Shown here one piece after another: positions 38,945 to 49,174 of a stretch of DNA of 64,000 bases. Each line of letters opens with the position of its first letter. Position 1 is the stretch's first letter. This DNA comes from Comamonas sp. (GTDB lineage: Bacteria; Pseudomonadota; Gammaproteobacteria; Burkholderiales; Burkholderiaceae_C), in assembly GCA_015478895.1 (NCBI GenBank), contig JADMKK010000041.1, forward strand, positions 1-64,000, written 5' to 3'. The notes beneath the pieces are model-generated. The model saw only the letters and a program-made list of their open reading frames with translations. It had not been told where the DNA came from and ran no database searches. A program made the position numbers and the translations under genes.

Positions 38945-38998
38945 ATTCCCTCTTGACACCAATCAAATCCTCCTATTGTTATTATTCCCTCGAGGAAT
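38945..38998 (+). promoter_or_regulatory. Promoter and putative LysR operator between bug and lysR genes
   Basis: TTGACA (38953-38958), an 18-base spacer and TGTTAT (38977-38982) form a plus-strand promoter about 25 bases before the LysR start. ATTCCctcgaGGAAT (38984-38998) is a T-N11-A palindrome of LysR type. ATTCCCTC occurs again at 38945-38952, 39 bases upstream in direct repeat, matching the two-site binding of LysR tetramers. Confidence 0.6.
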
Positions 38999-39006
38999 AA
39001 ACCAAA

Positions 39007-40029
39007 GTGTCCACTAGCTTACTTCCATTACGCCGTCTCACCCCGCCCGTGCATTTGTTGCGGGCTTTTTCCACCGTGGCCCGTTTTGGTGGCGTGTCAC
39101 GCGCTGCGGAAGCGCTGCACCTGACGCAAAGCGCTGTCAGCAAGCAGATTCAAGAGCTTGAGAAGTGGGTGGGCGTTGAGCTGTTTGAGCGCAGTCGCAA
39201 ACGCCTGTCACTGACGCCTGCTGGCGAGCGTTATGAAAAGGCTGTCCGTGCTTTGTTGTCGCAACTGGAATCAGCCACGCTGGAACTCATCACCAGCACC
39301 GACGGTGGTGGCGCACTGCATCTGTCCAGCTTGCCCACCTTTGGCGCCAGCTGGCTAATTCGGCGTTTGCCGCAGTTCCAGCAGCAGCATCCGCAGGTCA
39401 CGCTGCACTTTGTGCCTTACACCCAGGGTTATGACTTTGAAAGTCCGAATCTGGACTGCTCCATTTTGTTTGGCGAAGGCCACTGGCCCGGCGCACGGGC
39501 CCACTATCTGGAGGGTCAAGATGTGGCGTTGATTGCGCCGCCCGCCAGCTTGGGCGGCCCGGTGATACGCAGCCCCCATGATGTGGCCCAGTACACACGC
39601 TTGCGCCACTTGGCGGTGCCACACGCGTGGCTCACCTGGACGCAGGCGTGGGAAGTGGAGAACCTCGATCCCTTAGCTGGTCTGCAGTTCGACCAGTTCC
39701 AGACCATCATTCAGGCCGTCACGGCGGGAATGGGGGTGGCCCTGGTTCCGCGCTGTTTGGTGGAGACGCAAATTGCCAGCGGTCTGGTGAGCGAGCCGCT
39801 GCCAGGGCACGGGGTCGTCAGCAACCTGGGCTACTGGCTGTGCTACCCCGAATCGCGGGCCAATATTCCGCCATTGGTGGCTTTTCGGCAGTGGCTGCTC
39901 AGTCAGGCGCAAGCCCAGCGCGAACCTACGGCTGCCAGCCTGGCCATGCAGCAAAAAAGCCGCAGCAAACCCCGCTCCTACAGCAGCGAAACCAGTTCCT
40001 CTAATGAGGTAGTTCGCGCACGCCCTTGA
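39007..40029 (+). CDS. LysR-family transcriptional regulator
   Basis: The 340-residue regulator starts with GTG at 39007. Its helix-turn-helix reads LLRAFSTVARFGGVSRAAEALHLTQSAVSKQIQELEKWVGVELFERSRKRLSLTPAGERYE; the rest is the periplasmic-binding-like effector domain (HLSSLPTFGASWLIRRLPQFQQQHPQVTLHF, VTAGMGVALVPRCLVE). The sequence resembles the GcvA-type subgroup. It diverges from the Bug gene and probably controls it. Its last 29 bases overlap the 3' end of the convergent kinase gene; the C-terminal 40 residues are low-complexity Ser/Arg/Gln. Confidence 0.93.
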   Translation: MSTSLLPLRRLTPPVHLLRAFSTVARFGGVSRAAEALHLTQSAVSKQIQELEKWVGVELFERSRKRLSLTPAGERYEKAVRALLSQLESATLELITSTDGGGALHLSSLPTFGASWLIRRLPQFQQQHPQVTLHFVPYTQGYDFESPNLDCSILFGEGHWPGARAHYLEGQDVALIAPPASLGGPVIRSPHDVAQYTRLRHLAVPHAWLTWTQAWEVENLDPLAGLQFDQFQTIIQAVTAGMGVALVPRCLVETQIASGLVSEPLPGHGVVSNLGYWLCYPESRANIPPLVAFRQWLLSQAQAQREPTAASLAMQQKSRSKPRSYSSETSSSNEVVRARP

Positions 40030-41455
40030 AACGCACGGAAAAGCGTGCCCCGGGCGGCTGGCGCTCCGGGTGGGCATCTTCCAGCTCCACCTCGGCCAAA
40101 TGCTGGCGGGCAATTTCTTGCACGATGGGCAGCCCCAGCCCGGAACCATCGGCTTCAGTGCCTAACGCACGGTAAAATGGCTGAAACACCAGATCGCGCT
40201 CTTCCAGCGGTACTCCGGGGCCGGTGTCTTCCACCTGCAGCAGCACGACACGGCCAAAAGGGTCCGCCAGCACGCGCGCAGTCACCACTGCGGGCTGCGC
40301 TGCGCTGGAGGGGCTGTAGTTGATGGCGTTGGTCAGCAGGTTGCGCGCCAGCTCTTGCAACAAGGTGGCATTGCCCATGACCCCGACACCGGGGCTTCCG
40401 GGCTCTGCCCCCTCGTAGCCAATATCCACGTGCTTGTCCATGGCTTGCGGCAGCAGGTCTTGCACCACCTCAATGACCAACTGGGCCAAATCACAGCGCG
40501 TGCGCTGCAGGCCCATGCCGGCGGCTTCGGCCCGGGCCAGTGAGAGCAACTGGTTGACCGTGTGCGTGGCACGAATGCTGGACCGGCCGATCTGCTCCAG
40601 TGAACGCATGAGTTCTTGGGCACTGGTACCTTCGCGTTGCGCCAAATCGGCTTGCATGCGCAGCCCCGCCAACGGCGTTTTGAGTTGGTGTGCGGCATCG
40701 GCCAAAAAGCGTTTCTGCGTTGCCAGTGATTCATTCAAGCGGCGCAGCAAGTCGTTCACGGCATCCACCAGCGGCATCACCTCCATGGGCACAGCGCGCA
40801 GGTTCAGGGGCGATAAATCTTCGGGTTTTCGGGCGCGAATGCGCTCTTCCAAGCGGTGCAGTGGCTTGATGCCGCGCGCCAGCGCCAGCCACACCAGCAA
40901 GACGGCCATCGGCAAGATCACAAACTGCGGCAGCATCACGCCTTTGATGATTTCAGCGGCCAGCACGCTGCGCTTTTCGCGTGTTTCTGCCACCTGGACC
41001 AAGGCCAGGGCTTCTTCTCCGGCCAAAGGCAAGCGCACCCACAGTGCGGCCACCCGAATGTCGATGCCGCGCAAATCGTCATCGCGCAAAACGACCTGGC
41101 CCGGAGGTACTTCATAGCGCGGATGGGCTGCAGGAAAGTCGCGGTCGCCAGAAAGGTGCATGCCCTTGTTGTCCAGCACTTGGTAGAACACCAGGTCCGA
41201 CTCATCAGCGCGCAGGATTTCGGTGGCCGGCAGCGGCAGGTTGAACTGGATGCGCTGGTCATCCTCCACCATGATGAGCTGGGCCAGTGCATGCGCGTTG
41301 TATTCCAGCGCCCGGTCAAAAGGCTTGTTGGCCAGCGACTGCGCCACCAGCCACGTCAGCGCCAGCCCCACGGGCCACAGCAACAGCAGTGGCGTGAGCA
41401 TCCAGTCCAGAATTTCGCCGAACAGGGAGCGCTGCTCACGCTGGAAAATCTTCAC
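40001..41455 (-). CDS. tctE: TctE-like sensor histidine kinase
   Basis: The 484-residue kinase has an N-terminal membrane segment (MLTPLLLLWPVGLALTWLVAQSL), a periplasmic domain to about 165, a second membrane segment, HAMP-like linker, His256 in RFLADAAHQLKTPLAGLRMQADLAQ, N-box LARNLLTNAINYSP, and G-boxes DTGPGVP and GSGLGLPIV. The N-terminus KIFQREQRSLFGEILDWML is of the TctE (2CSK_N) group, which senses carboxylates; QseC is the other close relative. It starts with GTG at 41455. Repeat A3 lies between it and its regulator gene. Confidence 0.85.
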   Translation of the reverse strand: MKIFQREQRSLFGEILDWMLTPLLLLWPVGLALTWLVAQSLANKPFDRALEYNAHALAQLIMVEDDQRIQFNLPLPATEILRADESDLVFYQVLDNKGMHLSGDRDFPAAHPRYEVPPGQVVLRDDDLRGIDIRVAALWVRLPLAGEEALALVQVAETREKRSVLAAEIIKGVMLPQFVILPMAVLLVWLALARGIKPLHRLEERIRARKPEDLSPLNLRAVPMEVMPLVDAVNDLLRRLNESLATQKRFLADAAHQLKTPLAGLRMQADLAQREGTSAQELMRSLEQIGRSSIRATHTVNQLLSLARAEAAGMGLQRTRCDLAQLVIEVVQDLLPQAMDKHVDIGYEGAEPGSPGVGVMGNATLLQELARNLLTNAINYSPSSAAQPAVVTARVLADPFGRVVLLQVEDTGPGVPLEERDLVFQPFYRALGTEADGSGLGLPIVQEIARQHLAEVELEDAHPERQPPGARFSVRFKGVRELPH

Positions 41456-41486
41456 GGGCCGGTTTTAAAAATAATTGGTGTTTTTA

Positions 41487-41530
41487 GGCTCTAGCCCTTA
41501 TCCATCAAGGGCAGGTAGCTATTAATTAAG
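41487..41530. repeat. Short-form intergenic palindromic repeat, copy A3, inside a two-component operon
   Basis: AGCCCTT (41493-41499), 7-base loop, AAGGGCA (one mismatch at the last base), then GGTAGCTATTAATT. It lies within the 84-base gap between the response-regulator stop and the kinase start, where a hairpin could lower kinase expression. Confidence 0.7.
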
Positions 41531-41539
41531 CGTTATGCA

Positions 41540-42214
41540 TTAATTGGGAATCTTCTCAAGGCAATAGCCTAGCCCACGCACCGTGGCAATGCGAACCGGG
41601 CCGCGCTCAATCTTCTTGCGCAGGCGGTGGATGTAGACCTCAATCGCGTTGTTGCTCACCTCTTCGCCCCACTCGCACAGGCGCTCCACCAGCTGGTCTT
41701 TGCTCACCAGCCGGCCCGCACGTTGCAGCAGCACTTCCAGCAGGCCCAGCTCGCGGGCGGACAGCTCCACCATCTTGCCGTCGATGGTGGCCACGCGGCC
41801 AGCCTGGTCATACACCAGTGGCCCGTGCTTGATGGTGCTGCTGGCCCCGCCCATGCCGCGTCGCGTGAGGGCGCGCACGCGCGCTTCCAGCTCTTGCAGG
41901 CTAAACGGCTTGGCCATGTAGTCATCCGCGCCAAAGTCCAGCCCTTTGACGCGCTCTTCTACGCTGTCTGCCGCAGTGAGGATCAGCACCGGCAGCGAAT
42001 CGCCCCGGCTGCGCATGCGTTTGAGCACTTCCAGCCCATGCAGGCGGGGCAGGCCCAGATCCAGAATGAGCAAGTCAAAGTGATTGCTGGTGACCAGCGC
42101 GGTATCGGCTTCTGCGCCGTTGGCCACGTGATCGACCACAGCCCCCGCGCCGCGCAAGCTGCGCAACAGGCCGTCGGCCAACACTTGATCGTCTTCCGCT
42201 ATGAGGATGCGCAT
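41540..42214 (-). CDS. tctD: TctD/QseB-like response regulator
   Basis: The 224-residue OmpR-type regulator has acidic pocket AEDD (6-9), phosphoacceptor Asp52 in LLILDLGLPRLHG, and TAADSVEERVKGLDFGADDYMAKPF. The winged helix ends NNAIEVYIHRLRKKIERGPVRIATVRGLGYCLEK. AGGAGACC precedes ATG 42214. First gene of the two-component pair. Genus-level assignment to TctD rather than QseB rests on the kinase partner and is moderate. Confidence 0.88.
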   Translation of the reverse strand: MRILIAEDDQVLADGLLRSLRGAGAVVDHVANGAEADTALVTSNHFDLLILDLGLPRLHGLEVLKRMRSRGDSLPVLILTAADSVEERVKGLDFGADDYMAKPFSLQELEARVRALTRRGMGGASSTIKHGPLVYDQAGRVATIDGKMVELSARELGLLEVLLQRAGRLVSKDQLVERLCEWGEEVSNNAIEVYIHRLRKKIERGPVRIATVRGLGYCLEKIPN

Positions 42215-42341
42215 GGGTGGTCTCCTGATCGCGCCCTGGCTGGAGCCAGAGGCTGCGAATGTGTGCCGCCCATTCTAGAAGTCGCCATACATCGTTCTCA
42301 CCCGTATTTACGTGGGTGCTGCGCCGCAGCAATGTAGTGCT

Positions 42342-42845
42342 TCAGGCCATATCGCCCACATCGCTGCCATAAGCCTCCAGGCCCAGCCGAACCACGGTGG
42401 CAATGTCTTCACCCACGGCGTCCACAAACTCGGCCTCTGCTTGCTGCACCGCACGCTGAAATGCCCAATGCCAGTTGATGCCGCTGTCGGTATAAATCAC
42501 ACGCTTGGCCCGGCGGTCGCCGGGGTCAGGTTCGCGCAGTACCAGCCCCCAGGCTTCGCATTGATCGACCAGATCGGTCATGGCCTGCTTGCTCATGCCT
42601 GCGCGCTCCGCCAGATCGGTAATGCGGTCACCTTGCAGGGAAAGATGGCGCGTAATGTGAATGTGTGCGGCCCCCACCTTGTCGCGTGCTGCCAGGTTGG
42701 ACAGGGCCAGCGGGGTCTCATCGTCTTGCGCCATCAGACTGCGCACCCGTTCATCAAACCTGCGCATGGCATGGCCCATCAGGCGGCCCAGGTGGATATG
42801 CCGCCAAGCGTCATCGTAGGCAAAAGGCGTGGAATGAATAGACAT
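42342..42845 (-). CDS. MarR-family transcriptional regulator
   Basis: The 167-residue protein has a winged helix: ALSNLAARDKVGAAHIHITRHLSLQGDRITDLAERAGMSKQAMTDLVDQCEAWGLVLREPDPGDRRAKRVIYTDSG. The DPGDRRAK wing is typical of MarR. The ligand is unknown. It diverges from recA across about 140 bases that include LexA sites. Confidence 0.88.
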   Translation of the reverse strand: MSIHSTPFAYDDAWRHIHLGRLMGHAMRRFDERVRSLMAQDDETPLALSNLAARDKVGAAHIHITRHLSLQGDRITDLAERAGMSKQAMTDLVDQCEAWGLVLREPDPGDRRAKRVIYTDSGINWHWAFQRAVQQAEAEFVDAVGEDIATVVRLGLEAYGSDVGDMA

Positions 42846-42907
42846 AGTCAGTTTTACGAATAGTCAGGCAAGCTGAATATAAATTAGTTGCCATTGCTTA
42901 TAAACTA

Positions 42908-42940
42908 CTGTTCAAGCATCCAGCCTGTGAACAATAACAG
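42908..42940. promoter_or_regulatory. LexA (SOS) boxes upstream of recA
   Basis: CTGTGAACAATAACAG (42925-42940) is a perfect CTGT-N8-ACAG operator. A second, CTGTTCAAGCATCCAG (42908-42923), fits CTG-N10-CAG. The perfect one lies 49 bases before the recA start, so recA is under SOS control as expected. I found no convincing -35/-10 pair nearby. Confidence 0.85.
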
Positions 42941-42989
42941 GGGGTGCACTTGTGAAGTCCATTCCCTTTCTTTCTTCAAGGAACCCACC

Positions 42990-44111
42990 ATGAACGCTAT
43001 TACCCGCAACAACGACGCCAACAGCGAAAAATCCAAGGCCTTGGCCGCCGCTCTGGCCCAAATTGAAAAACAATTTGGCAAGGGCACCATCATGAAGCTG
43101 GGTGAAGGCGAAGTGGTGGCAGACATTCAGGTCGTCTCCACGGGCTCGCTGGGTTTGGATATTGCGCTGGGCGTAGGCGGCTTGCCGCGTGGCCGCGTGA
43201 TTGAAATCTACGGCCCCGAGTCGTCCGGCAAAACCACGCTGACGCTGCAAGTGATTGCCGAAATGCAAAAGCTCGCCGGCACCTGCGCCTTCATCGACGC
43301 CGAGCACGCGCTGGACACGGCCTATGCCCAAAACCTCGGTGTGAACCTCAATGATTTGCTGATTAGCCAGCCCGACACGGGCGAACAGGCACTGGAAATT
43401 TGCGACAGCCTGGTGCGCTCAGGTGCGGTCGATCTGATCGTGATTGACTCAGTGGCCGCTTTGGTGCCCAAGGCCGAAATCGAAGGCGAAATGGGCGATT
43501 CGCTGCCCGGCCTGCAAGCGCGCTTGATGAGCCAGGCACTGCGCAAGCTGACCGCCACCATCAAAAAGACCAACTGCACCGTCATCTTCATCAACCAGAT
43601 CCGCATGAAGATTGGCGTGATGTTCGGCTCGCCGGAAACTACGACGGGCGGTAATGCCCTGAAGTTCTACGCCTCGGTGCGTCTGGACATCCGCCGCACC
43701 GGCACCATCAAAAAGGGTGACAACGCCATTGGTAACGAAACCAAAGTCAAAGTGGTCAAGAACAAAGTCTCGCCCCCGTTCAAGACGGCGCAGTTCGACA
43801 TCATGTTTGGCGAAGGCATCAGCCGCGAAGGCGAGGTGCTGGACATGGGCGTGGAAGCCAAAATGATTGAAAAGTCGGGCGCCTGGTATGCCTACAACGG
43901 CGAAAAAATCGGCCAGGGCCGTGACAACGCTCGGGAGTTTTTGAAAGAGAACCCGGCGCTGGCCATCGAGATCGAAAACAAAGTGCGTGAAAGCCTGGGT
44001 ATCAGCCTGATTGCCGCCGGCGAAGGCAATGCACCCACCAAGCCTGCCAAGGGCAAAAAAGCGGAGAAAGCCGCTGCTCCCGCAGCAGATGAAGATGGCG
44101 TAATCGGTTAA
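42990..44111 (+). CDS. recA: Recombinase RecA
   Basis: The 373-residue protein begins [40 protein letters not shown], then Walker [67 protein letters not shown], and a C-terminal lysine-alanine tail ([23 protein letters not shown]). It drives strand exchange and LexA cleavage. AAGGAA is seven bases before ATG 42990. Followed by a terminator formed by repeat A4 and then recX. Confidence 0.98.
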   Translation: MNAITRNNDANSEKSKALAAALAQIEKQFGKGTIMKLGEGEVVADIQVVSTGSLGLDIALGVGGLPRGRVIEIYGPESSGKTTLTLQVIAEMQKLAGTCAFIDAEHALDTAYAQNLGVNLNDLLISQPDTGEQALEICDSLVRSGAVDLIVIDSVAALVPKAEIEGEMGDSLPGLQARLMSQALRKLTATIKKTNCTVIFINQIRMKIGVMFGSPETTTGGNALKFYASVRLDIRRTGTIKKGDNAIGNETKVKVVKNKVSPPFKTAQFDIMFGEGISREGEVLDMGVEAKMIEKSGAWYAYNGEKIGQGRDNAREFLKENPALAIEIENKVRESLGISLIAAGEGNAPTKPAKGKKAEKAAAPAADEDGVIG

Positions 44112-44142
44112 TCCATCAGGCCTTTGTTTTAGGCATAAAACG

Positions 44143-44184
44143 GCTGCTAGCCCTTATAGATAAAGGGCTAGCAGCTATTTTTTT
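44143..44184 (+). terminator. recA terminator formed by short repeat copy A4
   Basis: Perfect 13-bp stem GCTGCTAGCCCTT/AAGGGCTAGCAGC (44143-44155/44163-44175) with a 7-base loop, followed by TA and seven T (44178-44184). The core AGCCCTT-N7-AAGGGCT is the same as the other short repeats; here the arms are extended and the T-run makes it a terminator. recX starts 9 bases downstream. Confidence 0.85.
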
Positions 44185-44192
44185 GGGATGTT

Positions 44193-44648
44193 ATGGGATT
44201 CAACAAACTCTCACTCACAGGCCGCGCGCTCAAATACTTATCCCAGCGTGAGCACTCGCGTTTGGAGCTGGAGCGCAAACTGACGCCGCACGCCGAGGAA
44301 GGTGAAGACCTGACGGCGGTGCTGGACGCGCTGGAGGCCAAGGACTTCATCAGCCCCGAGCGCGTGGCGCAGTCGGTGCTGTACCGGCGCAGCGGCAAGC
44401 TGGGCACGTCGCGCGTGCTGCACGAATTGCGCAGCAAAGGGCTGGATGATGAAGTGGTGCGCGCTGCGGCCGAGCAGCTCAAAGATACCGAACACGCCCG
44501 CGCCTGGGAGGTCTGGCAGCGCAAATTTGGCGAACCTGCAACGACCCCGCAAGAGCGCATGAAACAGATGCGCTTTCTGGCCAGCCGGGGCTTTGGCGGC
44601 GACGTGGTGAGCAAAGTGCTGCGCGGCCAAGCACCCGACGAAGCGTAA
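44193..44648 (+). CDS. recX: Regulatory protein RecX
   Basis: RecX limits RecA filament growth. The 151 residues show the tandem three-helix repeats: SLTGRALKYLSQREHSRLELERKLTPH, LDALEAKDFISPERVAQSVLYRRSGKLGTSRVLHELRSKGLDDEVV, and RMKQMRFLASRGFGGDVVSKVL. It lies 81 bases after recA, immediately behind the recA terminator, so it is expected to be made at low level by read-through. Its stop is 6 bases from the stop of convergent yddG. Confidence 0.95.
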   Translation: MGFNKLSLTGRALKYLSQREHSRLELERKLTPHAEEGEDLTAVLDALEAKDFISPERVAQSVLYRRSGKLGTSRVLHELRSKGLDDEVVRAAAEQLKDTEHARAWEVWQRKFGEPATTPQERMKQMRFLASRGFGGDVVSKVLRGQAPDEA

Positions 44649-44654
44649 AACGTA

Positions 44655-45581
44655 TCAGGGCTTGCGCGTTGCCCACCAGCACACCAGCGAGCCGCCTGTA
44701 ATCAGCACCACACCTTGCCAAAACGGCCAACCCGGCTGCACCGACAACCACACGCTGGCCAGCAGTGCCGACAGCACCGGCGTGAAATATGAGCCCGCCG
44801 CCATCACCGCCAGATTGCCGCGCTGGATGCCGTATTCCCAGCAGCTATAGCCCAGCGCTGTGGCTGCGCCCACGGTCAACACCTGCAGCGCAACGCTCCA
44901 GCTCCACTGCATGGGCGGCACCTCCAGCGCCAGCCATTGCAGCCAGAGCAAAGCTGAAGTCAGCAACAAAAACAGCCCCACGCCGTTAAAACCGCCCCCA
45001 AACATGCGCGCCAGCACTGAATACGCGGGCCACATCATGGCCGCACCAAACGCCAAAGCGTAGGCCAGCGGGTTGGCCGCCATGTGCGCGCCCAAGTTGT
45101 GCCACCACGGGGCGGCGCTGGCTTGGTCGCCCTCCCCCATCACCAGAATCAAGCCCCACAAGCACAGCGCCACGCCGGGCCACAACCACCAGCGTGCGCG
45201 CTGCTGGCGGCAGACCACGGCCAGCACAATGGTCAGGCAGGGCCAGAGGTAATTGATCATGCCCAGCTCCAGCGATTGCGGGCGGTCGTGCGCCAGCCCA
45301 ATCGCCACGGACAGGCAAATTTCGTAGAGCGCAAACAGCAAGCCACACCCCATCAGATACACCCGCGAAACCTGGCTCAACTGCGCCCGCGATGGCATGC
45401 CTTTGACCAGCAGCACCAAGGCCGCGCTGACGCTGTAGAGCACGGCAGCGCCACCCAATGCACCCAATGCCTCGGCCACCGAGCGCATCAGGCCGACAGT
45501 GCAGCTCCAGCAGAGCACCGCAACCAGGCCAATCAATGTAGCGCGGCGAATGTGTGCAGAGCGGGCGGAAGATGCAGGCAT
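44655..45581 (-). CDS. yddG: YddG-like aromatic amino acid/drug exporter (EamA superfamily)
   Basis: The 308-residue, ten-segment membrane protein aligns along its length with E. coli YddG: RRATLIGLVAVLCWSCTVGLMRSVAEALGALGGAAVLYS, FALYEICLSVAIGLA, LELGMINYLWPCLTIVLAV, ARMFGGGFNGVGLFLLLT, GNLAVMAAGSYFTPVLSALLASVWLS, FWQGVVLITGGSLVCWWATRK. YddG exports aromatic amino acids in E. coli; the substrate here is inferred from that. Confidence 0.9.
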   Translation of the reverse strand: MPASSARSAHIRRATLIGLVAVLCWSCTVGLMRSVAEALGALGGAAVLYSVSAALVLLVKGMPSRAQLSQVSRVYLMGCGLLFALYEICLSVAIGLAHDRPQSLELGMINYLWPCLTIVLAVVCRQQRARWWLWPGVALCLWGLILVMGEGDQASAAPWWHNLGAHMAANPLAYALAFGAAMMWPAYSVLARMFGGGFNGVGLFLLLTSALLWLQWLALEVPPMQWSWSVALQVLTVGAATALGYSCWEYGIQRGNLAVMAAGSYFTPVLSALLASVWLSVQPGWPFWQGVVLITGGSLVCWWATRKP

Positions 45582-45698
45582 GGATGATGAAAAAAATAGC
45601 AGCTTGCCTTGGATTTAAAAGGCTTTGCTGTTGTTTATTAGCGCAAAACTAATAAGAACAACGGCCAGACGCTATGAATTATTAAGTTATGACGGTGT

Positions 45699-45722
45699 AA
45701 AAAAGCGGCCGCAGGGCCGCTT
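45699..45722 (-). terminator. Terminator of argC
   Basis: On the minus strand AAGCGGCC/GGCCGCTT with a 4-base loop runs into six T. It lies about 40 bases past the argC stop. Further left, TTATTAG/CTAATAA (45635-45655) is a separate inverted repeat between yddG and argC. Confidence 0.85.
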
Positions 45723-45761
45723 GTCTGCACACAAGGTGCCAGGAGTGCAAGGGCCGCAGGT

Positions 45762-46694
45762 TTACAGACCCAGCATCAACTGCAAGTTCTGTACCGCTGC
45801 GCCGCTGGCGCCCTTGCCCAGATTGTCCAGTCGCGCAATCAGGACCGCTTGGCGGTACTGCTCATTGGCGAAGACGCGCAGCTCCAACTGGTTGGTATTG
45901 GCCAAGGTGTCGGCAGCCAGCTTGCTGTCTTCGGTCGGCGGCAGCACCTTGACCCACTGCGCAGGCGCATTGGTCTTGGCGTAATGGCTGGCCAGTGCAT
46001 CGTGCAGATCAGCGGCCTTGGGCGCGCCGGGCAGCAAGTCCAGATGCAAAGGCAATTGCACCAGCATGCCCTGGGCAAAATTGCCCACTGCGGGAATGAA
46101 GACGGGGCGGCGTGTCAGCCCGGTGTAGTGCAAGATTTCCGGAATGTGCTTGTGGCCCAGACCCAGCGCATACGCCTCATAAGGCGCAGCATTGCCAGCT
46201 TCATACGCTTCCATCATCGGGCGACCGCCGCCGGAATACCCAGACACGGAAGGCAAGCTCAAACCAAAGTCTGCCGGGATCAAGCCTGCATCGACCAGCG
46301 GGCGCAGCAAAGCAATCGCGCCGGTGGCGTAGCAGCCGGGGTTGGACACGCGCGTGGCGGTCTTCACCGCTTCCAGCTGGCCTGCGCACAGCTCTGGAAA
46401 GCCGTACACCCAGCCGGGCGCTACGCGGTGCGCGGTCGAAGCATCAATGATCTTGATGGCGCGGCCAGTCTCGGCACTGACTGCATCCACCATCGCCGTG
46501 GTTTCGCGGGCGGCATCGTCGTGCAGACACAAAATCACCAGATCCACACCGGCGATCAATGCTCGCTTGGCGGCAGGGTTTTTGCGCAACGCTGGCGCAA
46601 TGCTGACCAGCTCTACGCCTGCCATACCCTGCAAGCGGTCACGAATTTGCAAACCCGTGGTACCCGCCTCGCCATCAATAAAGACTTTGGACAT
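45762..46694 (-). CDS. argC: N-acetyl-gamma-glutamyl-phosphate reductase ArgC (type 2)
   Basis: ArgC reduces N-acetylglutamyl phosphate in arginine synthesis. The 310-residue protein begins [21 protein letters not shown] and has catalytic Cys in [38 protein letters not shown] and [11 protein letters not shown], the short type-2 form. ATG 46694 is preceded by AGGAG at eight bases; the frame upstream is open but unsupported. It stands alone. Confidence 0.95.
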   Translation of the reverse strand: MSKVFIDGEAGTTGLQIRDRLQGMAGVELVSIAPALRKNPAAKRALIAGVDLVILCLHDDAARETTAMVDAVSAETGRAIKIIDASTAHRVAPGWVYGFPELCAGQLEAVKTATRVSNPGCYATGAIALLRPLVDAGLIPADFGLSLPSVSGYSGGGRPMMEAYEAGNAAPYEAYALGLGHKHIPEILHYTGLTRRPVFIPAVGNFAQGMLVQLPLHLDLLPGAPKAADLHDALASHYAKTNAPAQWVKVLPPTEDSKLAADTLANTNQLELRVFANEQYRQAVLIARLDNLGKGASGAAVQNLQLMLGL

Positions 46695-47013
46695 TTCAAG
46701 CTCCTGCGCCAGTGGCGCATCGGTGCCACAGCGTCTGTGCAGCACTATCTTCGGTAAAAACGCGGATTGTCCACTGCTTGGGCATGCCGCGCACAAATTT
46801 GGAGATATCCAGCCTCTGTCGACCACGGCGCAGATGCCTCCAACATGCTTTTCCTACGTATGGAAGTACGTAGCACCCACTTGACAAAGCGCTTTTTGGT
46901 TGCAATGCAACATGGTACATTCTTCGATTGCCATGTCATACGAGCCCGGCTCCGCATGTTTAGGCAGCAGGAAAACGGGCAATTTCTCCCTCCGTTTCAG
47001 AGAGACAAGACTC
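46695..47013. other. Divergent argC/sucC intergenic region
   Basis: In these 319 bases I see no gene. CTACGTA-tggaag-TACGTAG (46854-46873) is a 7-bp inverted repeat just upstream of TTGACA (46881-46886), a possible -35 for sucC without a clear -10. The repeat is a candidate operator. Confidence 0.4.
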
Positions 47014-48174
<1,161 letters not shown>

Positions 48175-48194
48175 CACGCCCCGGAGATAAAAAC

Positions 48195-49097
48195 ATGTCG
48201 ATCTTTATCAACAAAGACACCAAAGTCATCACCCAGGGCATTACCGGCAAGACCGGTCAGTTCCACACTGAAAAGTGCCAGGAATACGCCAACGGCAAGA
48301 ACGCCTTCGTGGCCGGTGTGAACCCCAAAAAGGCCGGCGAGCGCATTTTTGACATCCCAATCTACGGCTCCGTGCGTGACGCAGCCAAAGAAACCGGTGC
48401 CACTGTCTCCGTCATCTACGTGCCACCAGCAGGCGCAGCTGCCGCCATCTGGGAAGCCGTTGAAGCCGATCTGGATCTGGCCATCTGTATCACTGAAGGC
48501 ATCCCAGTGCGTGACATGCTGGAAGTGCGCAACAAAATGCGCGCCAAGGTGGCTGCCGGCGGCAAAGAAACCCTGTTGCTGGGCCCCAACTGCCCCGGCC
48601 TGATTACACCGGACGAAATCAAGATCGGCATCATGCCCGGTCACATCCACAAAAAGGGCCGCATTGGCGTGGTCAGCCGCTCCGGCACGCTGACTTACGA
48701 AGCGGTGGCCCAGCTGACCGAACTGGGCATTGGTCAGTCGTCGGCCGTCGGCATTGGTGGTGACCCCATCAATGGCCTCAAGCACATCGACGTGATGCGC
48801 GCCTTCAACGACGATCCAGATACCGACGCCGTCATCATGATTGGCGAAATCGGTGGCCCGGACGAAGCTGAAGCCGCTGAATGGTGCAAGGCCAACATGA
48901 AGAAGCCTATCGTGGGCTTTATCGCTGGCGTCACAGCCCCCCCTGGCAAGCGCATGGGCCACGCCGGCGCGCTGATCTCGGGTGGTGCAGACACAGCCGA
49001 TGCCAAGCTGGCCATCATGGAAGAGTGTGGTTTCACCATCACGCGCAACCCCTCGGAGATGGGCCGTCTGCTGCAAGGCCTGATCAAGAAGGCTTAA
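48195..49097 (+). CDS. sucD: Succinyl-CoA synthetase alpha subunit SucD
   Basis: The 300-residue alpha subunit begins [34 protein letters not shown] and has [43 protein letters not shown] and the phosphohistidine region [24 protein letters not shown] lies nine bases before the ATG. Second gene of sucCD. Confidence 0.98.
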   Translation: MSIFINKDTKVITQGITGKTGQFHTEKCQEYANGKNAFVAGVNPKKAGERIFDIPIYGSVRDAAKETGATVSVIYVPPAGAAAAIWEAVEADLDLAICITEGIPVRDMLEVRNKMRAKVAAGGKETLLLGPNCPGLITPDEIKIGIMPGHIHKKGRIGVVSRSGTLTYEAVAQLTELGIGQSSAVGIGGDPINGLKHIDVMRAFNDDPDTDAVIMIGEIGGPDEAEAAEWCKANMKKPIVGFIAGVTAPPGKRMGHAGALISGGADTADAKLAIMEECGFTITRNPSEMGRLLQGLIKKA

Positions 49098-49109
49098 AGC
49101 CCTCAGACA

Positions 49110-49174
49110 CTTTCAACCACTGCATTGCGTAGTGGTTGAAAGCACCCAGCCAGTCTGCAAAGGCTGGCTTTTTT
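49110..49174 (+). terminator. Tandem terminator of sucCD
   Basis: First hairpin CTTTCAACCACT/AGTGGTTGAAAG (49110-49121/49131-49142), then AGCCAG/CTGGCT (49148-49153/49164-49169) running into six T. Confidence 0.85.

Noticed and set aside
45590-45660. Fifth copy of the long repeat (AGCAGCTTGCC near 45600)
   Set aside because: Only the left dozen bases resemble family B; the centre and right end do not match.
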